Origin: Streptomyces hydrogenans
GTDB taxonomy: Bacteria > Actinomycetota > Actinomycetes > Streptomycetales > Streptomycetaceae
Direction: 5' to 3'
DNA length: 64,000 bases
Assembly: GCF_014656075.1 (NCBI RefSeq)
Contig: NZ_BNBS01000023.1
Coordinates: 19,108-83,107 of the forward strand
Of this stretch, positions 1-6,882 are shown one piece after another. The notes under the pieces are model-generated. The model searched no databases and had not been told where the DNA came from. It saw nothing but the letters and a program-made list of their open reading frames with translations. The translations under genes were made by a program, and so were the position numbers. Every line of letters starts with the position of its first letter. Positions within the stretch are counted from its first letter, which is position 1.

Positions 1-371
1 AGGGAGACCGCGTCGGGGGCACCTCCGCCGTCGATCACGGGGAGGGCGCCGGTGCCGTACCGGGTGAGGGTGACGGGGGCGGCGGCGGTGCCGCTGCCCC
101 GCGGGGCGAGGGCGCCGGTACAGGTGGTTCCGGAGGCGAAGGCGAGGGTGTCACCCGGGCCGTACGTCCTGCCGTTGGCCTGCCCGATGCTGTTGAAGGG
201 CGCGGCCTGGCTGCCGTCGCCGGCGGTCGGGCGCGCGCAGTCGACGTAGGTGACGGCCGCTTCGGCCGAGGCGGGCGCGGGGGTGAGGGCGACGGTGCCG
301 CCCAGCGCGAGGAGGGCCGCGGCGAGGCCGCGACCCGTCAACTGCCGTAGGGGGAAGGCTCTGTTGCTCAT
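1..371 (-). CDS. Secreted right-handed beta-helix-like protein, N-terminal part (runs off the window)
   Basis: The ATG at 371 has an AAGGG-type ribosome site about 10 bases upstream. The product begins with an Arg-containing n-region, a hydrophobic Ala/Leu core and a PAPASAEA cleavage region near residue 35, a typical Sec signal peptide, so it is exported. The mature start (VTYVDCARP, then APFNSIGQAN, then YGPGDTLAF) is the classic opening of pectate-lyase-like parallel beta-helix proteins, where a YVD strand precedes the first coils. Only about 123 residues are inside the window and the C-terminus is missing, so the substrate, if any, cannot be judged. An AT-richer upstream region with a 17-bp palindrome probably contains its promoter. 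Confidence 0.7.
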   Translation of the reverse strand, partial: MSNRAFPLRQLTGRGLAAALLALGGTVALTPAPASAEAAVTYVDCARPTAGDGSQAAPFNSIGQANGRTYGPGDTLAFASGTTCTGALAPRGSGTAAAPVTLTRYGTGALPVIDGGGAPDAVS

Positions 372-452
372 GGAACGGGTGCCCTTTCTGACGGTCCGGT
401 GCCGCCAGAAGCTAAGCCTGGGAGATGATCGAGTCAATGCGATCCTGTCGAT

Positions 453-469
453 TGATCGAATTTCGATCA
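453..469. promoter_or_regulatory. 17-bp perfect palindrome, probable operator
   Basis: TGATCGAA-T-TTCGATCA is a perfect 8-1-8 inverted repeat in an unusually AT-rich stretch (about 415-500) between the minus-strand beta-helix gene (start 371) and the plus-strand RNA ligase gene (start 670). Extra GATCGA/GGTCGAA half-site-like copies flank it. Its position about 80 bp upstream of the beta-helix start suggests a dimeric repressor or activator site. The regulator is unknown. Confidence 0.5.
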
Positions 470-669
470 CAGAGCGGGCGATTGGTCGAACTTCTCCATC
501 ACCCCCGGCGCCCCTACCCCATCCGCGGGGGCCGCCGTCGCCGTCCGTCGCCGGGCCCCCGTCACCGGCCCTGAACCGCGCGGCCGCACCCCTCGGCGAC
601 CGCTAATTCGCTGGTCGCGGCGGTGCGTGGCGGGGAAGGATGGGGCTCCACGAACCCAGGAGGGAACCC

Positions 670-1887
670 ATGAGCCAGGCGTACCTGACTCTCGACGCAC
701 TGCTGCCGCCCCAGGAGCTGGCCGCGGCGGTCGAGGCCGGGCATGTGACCCGCAAGTCGCACCCCGAGCTGCCGCTCTCCCTCTACACGTACACGCGCAG
801 CTGTCAGTACGAAGGCATCTGGAACACCGTCACCACCCGCTGCCGCGGACTCGTCGCCGACGACCGCACCGGCCGGATCGTCGCCCTGCCGCTGCCGAAG
901 TTCTTCAACGTCTCCGAGCACGAGTCCGGCCGTCCCTACGCGCCCGCGCTGCCCGCCGAGCCGTTCGAGGTGTACGAGAAGGTCGACGGAAGCCTCGGCC
1001 TGGTCTTCCACTACGAGGGCCGCTGGCGGGTCGCGTCCAAGGGGTCCTTCATCAGCACCCAGGCGACCTGGGCGCAGCGCCGGCTCGACGCCGCCGACAC
1101 CGCGCGGCTCGTGCCCGGGACGACGTACCTGATGGAGATCGTCTACCCGCAGAACCGTATCGTCGTGGACTACGGCGAGCGGCGGGACCTGGTCCTGCTC
1201 GCCGCGATCGGCCCCGACGGCACGGAGATCGGCCTCGCCGAGGCCGCGGCGGCGTGGCACGGCGTCGGTTCGGTCGTCACCGTGCACCCGGCGATGCCGC
1301 TCGACGCGCTCGTCAAGCTGACCGAGACGAACACCCTTCCCGACGGGGCCGCCGCCACCGGCACGGACGCCGAGGGCTTCGTGCTGCGCTTCGCGTCCGG
1401 GATACGGGCCAAGGCCAAGCTCGCCGAGTACGTGCGCCTCCACAAGGTCCTGACGGGCGTGACGGAGCGCGACATCTGGCGCGGGCACGGCATCCAGCGT
1501 TTCGCCGGCACGTCCGCCAAGCGCCTCGCCCAGGGCCTGGGCCTGTCGGTCTCGGAGCTCGGGGGCCTCCGCTCGAAGGGCGGCCGTCCCCTGGACGCCC
1601 TGCTGGAACAGGTACCGGACGAGTTCGACGCCTGGGTCCGGTCCGTCATCGCGGGACTGGAGGACGCGTTCGCGGCCCGCGAGCGCGCCATCGACGAGGC
1701 GTACGCCCGGCTCGCGCCGCTCGCGGCCGACCGGGGCGCGTTCGCCCGCGCCGTGAAGCGGGTGCCCGACCCCGAGCTGCGCTCCGCGCTGTTCCTGCGC
1801 CTCGACGACCGCCCCACCGACCTCTTCGTGTGGCGTAGCCTGCGCCCGGAGACCGCCGACCCCTTCACCCACGACGAGGAGAACTGA
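670..1887 (+). CDS. T4 Rnl1-type RNA ligase
   Basis: A 405-aa ATP-dependent RNA ligase that would seal 5'-phosphate and 3'-OH RNA ends, for example in cleaved tRNA anticodon loops. The nucleotidyltransferase motifs appear in order: motif I KVDGS with the lysine to be adenylylated at K104, motif III around YLMEIVYPQNRIV, motif IV AEGFVLRF, and motif V AKAKLAEYVRLHK. T4 RnlA is 374 aa, so the length fits. The start at 670 is chosen over 640 because AGGAGGG lies directly upstream of it. The stop is only 2 bp before the GTG of the kinase-phosphatase gene, so the two are co-translated and form a heal-and-seal RNA-repair pair. The family call is firm; the physiological substrate is inferred. Confidence 0.85.
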   Translation: MSQAYLTLDALLPPQELAAAVEAGHVTRKSHPELPLSLYTYTRSCQYEGIWNTVTTRCRGLVADDRTGRIVALPLPKFFNVSEHESGRPYAPALPAEPFEVYEKVDGSLGLVFHYEGRWRVASKGSFISTQATWAQRRLDAADTARLVPGTTYLMEIVYPQNRIVVDYGERRDLVLLAAIGPDGTEIGLAEAAAAWHGVGSVVTVHPAMPLDALVKLTETNTLPDGAAATGTDAEGFVLRFASGIRAKAKLAEYVRLHKVLTGVTERDIWRGHGIQRFAGTSAKRLAQGLGLSVSELGGLRSKGGRPLDALLEQVPDEFDAWVRSVIAGLEDAFAARERAIDEAYARLAPLAADRGAFARAVKRVPDPELRSALFLRLDDRPTDLFVWRSLRPETADPFTHDEEN

Positions 1888-1889
1888 CC

Positions 1890-2804
1890 GTGCCCGTGGT
1901 CCACGTGATGACCGGACTGCCGGCCTCCGGCAAGACGACGGCGGCCCGCGCCCTGCAGGAGCGGTCCGAGGGCCGGATGCGCCGCGTCAACCTCGACGAC
2001 CTGCGGACGATGCTCGACCTGCCGAGCGGCGACCGCCGTTCGCGCGCCCACGAGCAGACCGTACTCGACATCCAGGACGTCGCGGTCCGCGGCGCCGTCG
2101 ACGACGGCTTCGACGTCGTCGTCGACAACACCCACCTCACGCCGCACATCCCGCGGCGGCTGAAGGCGGCGCTGACCGGCCGTGAGGCCACCTTCGTCGT
2201 GCACGACTTCACCACCGTGCCCACGGACGAGTGCGTCCGCCGCGACGCGGCCCGCGAGCGTCCCGTCGGCGAGGAGATCATCCGCATCCTCGCCCAGAAG
2301 CACGCCAAGGCGACCCGCGGCGGCTGGCGGCTCACCGCCGACTGGCTCAACGACCGGCCCGCCGCCACCCCGTACGTCCCGGACCCCACGCTGCCGACGG
2401 CCGTCCTGTGCGACATCGACGGCACGCTCGCGCTGCGCGGGGACCGGGGCCCGTACGACTTCAGCCGCTGCGACCTCGACCTGCTCAACGTCTCGGTCCG
2501 GGACGCCCTGCGCGCCTTCCGCGGCGCGCACCAGGACCGCGTGGTGCTCCTGTCCGGCCGCAGCGAGGACCACCGCGCCCTGACGGAGGCGTGGCTGGAG
2601 CGGTACGAGGTCCCCTACGACGAGCTGTGGATGCGTGCCTCCGACGACGGCCGCTCCGACGACATCGTCAAGGCGGAGCTGTTCGACGCGCACGTCCGCC
2701 ACCGCTACGCGGTCCGGGTGTCCCTGGACGACCGCGACCGGGTGGTCGCGGTCTGGCGCCGAATGGGTCTCCCCACCTGGCAGGTCAACTACGGCGCCTT
2801 CTGA
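1890..2804 (+). CDS. Polynucleotide 5'-kinase / 3'-phosphatase (T4 Pnkp-like)
   Basis: A 304-aa two-domain end-healing enzyme. The N-terminal kinase has P-loop GLPASGKT at residues 9-16 and a DNTH motif at 79-82, as in T4 Pnkp. The C-terminal half is a HAD phosphatase with DIDGT (D175, D177) and an SGRSEDH motif further on. Together it would remove 2',3'-cyclic or 3'-phosphate ends and phosphorylate 5'-OH ends left by ribonucleases, making substrate for the ligase just upstream. GTG start with GAGGAGAAC in front, inside the ligase 3' end, so expression is coupled. The domain order (kinase then phosphatase) is that of phage T4. No tRNA-cleaving nuclease was recognised next to it. Confidence 0.87.
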   Translation: MPVVHVMTGLPASGKTTAARALQERSEGRMRRVNLDDLRTMLDLPSGDRRSRAHEQTVLDIQDVAVRGAVDDGFDVVVDNTHLTPHIPRRLKAALTGREATFVVHDFTTVPTDECVRRDAARERPVGEEIIRILAQKHAKATRGGWRLTADWLNDRPAATPYVPDPTLPTAVLCDIDGTLALRGDRGPYDFSRCDLDLLNVSVRDALRAFRGAHQDRVVLLSGRSEDHRALTEAWLERYEVPYDELWMRASDDGRSDDIVKAELFDAHVRHRYAVRVSLDDRDRVVAVWRRMGLPTWQVNYGAF

Positions 2805-2809
2805 TCCGG

Positions 2810-2824
2810 TCCCGCCCGGCGGGA
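2810..2824. terminator. Short GC hairpin between convergent genes
   Basis: TCCCG-N5-CGGGA lies just past the kinase-phosphatase stop and before the convergent reductase stop at 2836. The stem is short and there is no U-tract, so this is a weak candidate for a bidirectional terminator. Confidence 0.35.
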
Positions 2825-2835
2825 GCGGCCGGCCG

Positions 2836-3396
2836 TCAGGCCACGCGGTAGCGGAGGTGGACGACGTTCGACGGGAAGGTGCGGGTCTCGACGAGGGCGA
2901 GGTCCACCCGGCGCTCGTGCCGGGGGAAGTACGGGATGCCGCCGCCGACGAGTACCGGGTAGACCATCACCCGGTACTCGTCGATCAGCCCGTCCTCGGC
3001 GGCCTCGGCGGCGAGGTGCGCGCCGCCGATCGCGATCTCGCCCTCCCCCGGCTCGGCCCGCAGCCGCTCGATCTCCTCCGCCAGGCCGCCGGAGGCGAGG
3101 CGGGCCCGGCCCTCGACCGCCGACAGGGTGCGGGAGAAGACCACCTTCGGGAGCGGCTTCCAGAGCGCGGTCCATTCGCGCGTCGCCTCGTCGAGCCCGG
3201 GGTCCTGATCGGCGGTCTCCCAGTACAGCATCGTCTCGTAGAGCCGCCGGCCCAGCAGGTGCACGTCGACCGTCCGGATCTCGTCGATCCAGAACCGGAA
3301 GACCTCGTCGTCCGGCGCCGTCCAGTCGAACCCGCCGTCCGGTCCGACGATGTATCCGTCGAGCGACGTACTCATCGCGTAGGTCACCTTGCGCAT
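2836..3396 (-). CDS. Dihydrofolate reductase family protein (RibD C-terminal-like)
   Basis: A 186-aa cytoplasmic protein of the RibD_C / DHFR-like fold. The hallmarks are the opening KVTYAMSTSLDGYIVGPDG (substrate-side strand with SLDGY), LLGRRLYETM (nucleotide-binding loop), VVFSRTL, and GGAHLAAE in the middle. Such proteins bind NADPH and reduce pterin- or riboflavin-precursor-like molecules, but most stand-alone members have no known substrate. ATG at 3396 has a GGAGGA site. It is monocistronic and convergent with the RNA-repair pair. A second member of the same family lies at 29163-29768. Confidence 0.8.
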   Translation of the reverse strand: MRKVTYAMSTSLDGYIVGPDGGFDWTAPDDEVFRFWIDEIRTVDVHLLGRRLYETMLYWETADQDPGLDEATREWTALWKPLPKVVFSRTLSAVEGRARLASGGLAEEIERLRAEPGEGEIAIGGAHLAAEAAEDGLIDEYRVMVYPVLVGGGIPYFPRHERRVDLALVETRTFPSNVVHLRYRVA

Positions 3397-3473
3397 CCGA
3401 AGTCCTCCTCGGTATCGGCCTCGACAGTACGACCGCCGGACGCCTCGGGACTCATCGCGACGCGCGGGAACGG

Positions 3474-4100
3474 TTACGACTGCTGTTCGTGCCGGGCGAA
3501 GGTCGCGCGGAGTTCGGACGCGTCCGCTTCCTTGGCCTTCTCGTCCTCGTACCGGCCCTTCTCGTCCCGGAGCGCCACGAGGGCCTCCGGGGTGAAGTCC
3601 CGGCCGAAGCCGTAGACGGCCAGGCAGTAGGCGAAGCCTGACTCGCCGAAGAGGTCCACGTCCTCCTGGCGGCAGTACTCCGCCAGACCGTCGGCCACGT
3701 GCCAGCGGGTGCCGTCGTACCAGAAGACGCCACCCGCGTAGTGGATCGTCCGGCCCGTCCCGGGATCCGTGAGGTTCAGCGACTCGTAGTTCTCGGGGCG
3801 GTCGCGGACGAGGGCGACCAGGGACTCGGGGACGCCCTCGTAGAAGGACTCCTGGAGCGCGAAGTCGTCCTCGGCGTACAGGTTCAGCTCGGACTCGTGG
3901 TCGAAGGTCAGCAGCAGCGCGCGGCCGTCCTCCGCGAAGTACCAGACCGCGGACTGGCCTCCGCCGTCGTTCCAGGCCAGGCGGCGTGCGCCGGGCACCG
4001 TCACCGGCTGGACGCCGACGAGGTCGTCCACCACGGCCGCGCGGCGGCGTACTTCCGGCAGGGGGGTCGCCGTCAGGGCGTCCCAGGTCGTGTCACTCAT
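3474..4100 (-). CDS. Conserved hypothetical protein, 208 aa
   Basis: Not recognised. The protein is acidic and soluble with no signal peptide or membrane segment. It is rich in aromatic strand-like pieces (VWYFAEDGRALLLTFDHES, VFWYDGTRWHVADGL) and ends with a charged helix (DEKGRYEDEKAKEADASELR). The mixture resembles small soluble accessory or immunity-type proteins, but that is only an impression. It ends near a reductase gene and its start lies 10 bp downstream of the last gene of the contractile operon, on the same strand, so read-through from that operon is possible. Confidence 0.65.
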   Translation of the reverse strand: MSDTTWDALTATPLPEVRRRAAVVDDLVGVQPVTVPGARRLAWNDGGGQSAVWYFAEDGRALLLTFDHESELNLYAEDDFALQESFYEGVPESLVALVRDRPENYESLNLTDPGTGRTIHYAGGVFWYDGTRWHVADGLAEYCRQEDVDLFGESGFAYCLAVYGFGRDFTPEALVALRDEKGRYEDEKAKEADASELRATFARHEQQS

Positions 4101-4109
4101 TCCCGCAGG

Positions 4110-6248
4110 TTATCCGGCACCTCCGACAGGGCCGGATGCCGGACGCGGTGGAGGCTCAGGAGAGCGGGGCCCGCGTCGGTCGTCCCACGGGTCCGGCTCC
4201 GCCGGGGCCGCGGCACGGGCGACGAGTGCGGAGAGGGAGAGGTCCACCGGCCGGCCGACGAGGTCGGGGTGGACCAGGAGGCCCTTCTCCTCGGCGGACT
4301 TGCTCGGGTCGGCGACGAGCGGGTGGGCCCGTGCCCAGTCGTCGCACCGGACTCCGGTGATCTGCCAGCAGACGTCCAGACCGGCCGCGCCACCCGCGAT
4401 GTCGAAGCTGTGGTCCGCGAGGGGACGGCTGACGTGCAGGTCGGGGGCCGGCGCGCCGACGGCGGTGAGCTGGTAGCGGAACGACTCGTTCAACGACTCG
4501 AACCACTCGGGGAGTTCGATCGTGGCACGGCCGTGCTCGTCCAGGACGGCCGAGCCGTCGTAGACGTTCTTCAGCTCGGAGGACTCGACCGCCGCGTGGA
4601 CCAGGAAGCGGTCCTCGGGCAGGGTCGGATGGTCGATCCGCATGAGGCTCGCACCGTCGAACACCGTCCCGGTGATCACGACGTCGCCGTCCAGGAAGGC
4701 GGCCTGCGACGTGCCCTTCGCGTACAGTCCGGTCGCGCCGCGGGCTTCGACGCCGTTGCCCTGGACGCTCCTGCCGAGGACTCCGGGCCCGAAGGTGACG
4801 GTGCCTTCGACGCCCGCCTTCCCGCTGCCGCCCTTGCCGAGCACCCCGACGTTCTCCGTGCTCGAACCGGACAGCCCGGGCCCGCCGCCGCCGGTGCCCT
4901 TGACGCCGGGACTCGCGCCGCCGCCCGTGCCGGACACGCCCACGCCCTGACCGCTCGTGCCCGAGACACCGGTGCCCCGCGTGCTCGACGCGGACACCCC
5001 CGCACCGCTGACGCTCTCGGCGAGGACAGCCGCTCCGCTGGTGCTGGTGCCCTGGAGGCCGGCGCCATCGGTGCCGGTGCCGAGGACTCCGGGCGCACCC
5101 GAGCCACCGGTTCCCGAGACCCCGGCGCCCTGCGCGCTGGTGCCCGACACACCCGGACCCGAGTCGCCGGCTCCCTCGACGCCGGCGTTCGCGCCGCCGC
5201 CCTTCCCGGTGACGCCGGCGCCCTGCTCGCTGCTGCCCAGGACACCTGTGCCCCGCGTACTCACACCGCGCACACCCGCGCCGGCCGAGCCGACGCCTTC
5301 GACACCGGCGGAGGTCCCTCCCCCGGTCCCGCGCAGACCCACGCCGGTGGCGCTGGTGCCCGAGACGCCGGGGCCGTCGGTGCCCGCGCCCGAGACGCCC
5401 GCGCCCTGGCCTCCCCCCTGGCCGGTGACGCCGTCGCCCTTCGTGCTGCTCCCCGAGACGCCGGGGCCGTCGGTGCTCGTGCCCGAGACCCCGGGTCCGG
5501 CCGGGGCCTTTCCCTCGACGCCCGCCGCCGTGCCGCCGCCCTGCGCGCGGACGCCCGGACCGGCCGTGCTCGTGCCCGAGAGTCCCGGACCGGCGGTCGC
5601 GGTGCCGACGACGCCCGCGCCCGTGGTGCCGCCCGTGCCGGTGACGCCGTCGCCCTGGGCGCTGACCCCCTGGACGCCGGGGCCGGTGACACCGGAGCCC
5701 TTGACGCCCGGGCCGGCGCCGGTGACCGAGCCGGAGACGCCGGGTCCGTCGGCGGAGGCCCCGGCCAGTCCCGCGCCGGAACCGGTGCTGGTGCCGGACA
5801 CGCCCGCGCCGCCGGTGCTCCTGCCCTCCACTCCGGGGCCGTCGCCGCCGGAGCCGGCCACGCCGGGCCGCCCCCGGCCGCCCGTACCGGTCACTCCGGC
5901 GGCCTGGTCGCTCACGCCCTCCACGCCGGGCCCCCGGGTTCCCGAGCCGTGGACACCGGCCCCGGTTCCCCTGCTGCGGCCCGCCACCCCGACCCCGCCG
6001 GTGCTGAGACCGACGACGCCCGTGCCTCCGCCGACGTTCCGGGCGTGGCCCGCGACCCCGACGCCGCCGGACTGTTCGTGGACCCCGAGCACACCGGCCA
6101 CCGGATCGTCGGGCGCGTCCGCGCTCCCGCCGCTGCTGCCGATGACGCCGCTGCCGGTCTCGCAGTCCCCCCAGACGCCGAACCGGTGGTCCCCGGGGTC
6201 GAAGTCGCTGGGGCCGTCCTGTGCTTCGGGGGGCTTCACGGGTGACAT
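4110..6248 (-). CDS. Hyper-repetitive fibre-like protein with conserved C-terminal domain
   Basis: 712 aa. After a short start, residues about 25-510 are a nearly unbroken series of 10-11-residue repeats of the type GVSGTSTDGP (G-V-x-G-x-S/G-x-x-G-x). This pattern fits a thin trimeric or solenoid beta-helix, as in phage fibre shafts. Residues about 515-660 form a non-repetitive domain: AFLDGDVVITGTV, IDHPTLPEDRFLVHAAVES, NVYDGSAVLDEHGRATIELPEWF, FRYQLTAVGAPAPDLHV and CWQITGVRCDDWARAHP. I recall this C-terminal domain following similar Gly-rich repeats in other bacteria. There is no signal peptide, arguing for assembly in the cytoplasm rather than Sec export. It is the last gene of the contractile operon, with GGAGAGGAG before its ATG. 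Fibre, spacer or receptor-binding roles are inferred. Confidence 0.75.
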   Translation of the reverse strand: MSPVKPPEAQDGPSDFDPGDHRFGVWGDCETGSGVIGSSGGSADAPDDPVAGVLGVHEQSGGVGVAGHARNVGGGTGVVGLSTGGVGVAGRSRGTGAGVHGSGTRGPGVEGVSDQAAGVTGTGGRGRPGVAGSGGDGPGVEGRSTGGAGVSGTSTGSGAGLAGASADGPGVSGSVTGAGPGVKGSGVTGPGVQGVSAQGDGVTGTGGTTGAGVVGTATAGPGLSGTSTAGPGVRAQGGGTAAGVEGKAPAGPGVSGTSTDGPGVSGSSTKGDGVTGQGGGQGAGVSGAGTDGPGVSGTSATGVGLRGTGGGTSAGVEGVGSAGAGVRGVSTRGTGVLGSSEQGAGVTGKGGGANAGVEGAGDSGPGVSGTSAQGAGVSGTGGSGAPGVLGTGTDGAGLQGTSTSGAAVLAESVSGAGVSASSTRGTGVSGTSGQGVGVSGTGGGASPGVKGTGGGGPGLSGSSTENVGVLGKGGSGKAGVEGTVTFGPGVLGRSVQGNGVEARGATGLYAKGTSQAAFLDGDVVITGTVFDGASLMRIDHPTLPEDRFLVHAAVESSELKNVYDGSAVLDEHGRATIELPEWFESLNESFRYQLTAVGAPAPDLHVSRPLADHSFDIAGGAAGLDVCWQITGVRCDDWARAHPLVADPSKSAEEKGLLVHPDLVGRPVDLSLSALVARAAAPAEPDPWDDRRGPRSPEPPPRPASGPVGGAG

Positions 6249-6291
6249 GGTCGTCTCCTCTCCCGGTGTGTCGAACGGGGCACCGGACGGG

Positions 6292-6882
6292 TCACTCGTA
6301 GACGAACTGGACGCAGAACACCTTGACCGGTTTGTTCGGTTCCGCGCTCGTCAGGTCGACCGTCAGGAAGTAGCGGAACGATTCGTTCGCGATCCTCACC
6401 TCTTCCGTCGGCTCGGCGGCGACGTCCAGCTTCGTGGAACTGAGGAGGATCTTGGCCCCGCCCCCGGTGTTGTCCGTCTTCCGGGCCTTGAGCGCGACCG
6501 TCAGCGTGGCGGAGGCGGACTGGTTCGCCCCGGTCATGAGCAGGGAGCGCACGAGGACGCCGTCCGGCAGCGCGATGTTCATGATGCCGTGGGCCTCGGT
6601 CGCGTTCGTCGCCTTCTCGACCATGTCGACAGCCTGCGACCAGGGCTGCAGCTCGGCTCCGGACTCGCTGTAGCGGAACAGGGTGGGAACGAGCGTGAGG
6701 TGCTTCGCCGCCGTCCCCAGCACGCCGAGGATCGGGTTGATCTGGTTGTCGGCGAGCCCCGCGAACTCGTCCTCCAGCTGGTGGAACCGGCTGTTGAGGC
6801 CGTCCGCTCCCCCCGCCTGGACGCGGTCCTGGTTGTCGATCCAGTCCTTGTGGCTGAACTGGGGGTCGTAGGGCTTAATCAT
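6292..6882 (-). CDS. Small protein of the contractile apparatus, 196 aa
   Basis: Not recognised by family. The first 60 residues look helical (SHKDWIDNQDRVQAGGADGLNSR). The rest is beta-rich and ends in FRYFLTVDLTSAEPNKPVKVFCVQFVYE, which resembles the FRYQLT segment in the C-terminal domain of the neighbouring fibre protein. Its ATG lies inside the end of the large baseplate gene (8-bp overlap), so it is translationally coupled to that gene and sits before the fibre gene. I infer a fibre-attachment, fibre-chaperone or collar role. No catalytic motif is visible. Confidence 0.6.
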   Translation of the reverse strand: MIKPYDPQFSHKDWIDNQDRVQAGGADGLNSRFHQLEDEFAGLADNQINPILGVLGTAAKHLTLVPTLFRYSESGAELQPWSQAVDMVEKATNATEAHGIMNIALPDGVLVRSLLMTGANQSASATLTVALKARKTDNTGGGAKILLSSTKLDVAAEPTEEVRIANESFRYFLTVDLTSAEPNKPVKVFCVQFVYE

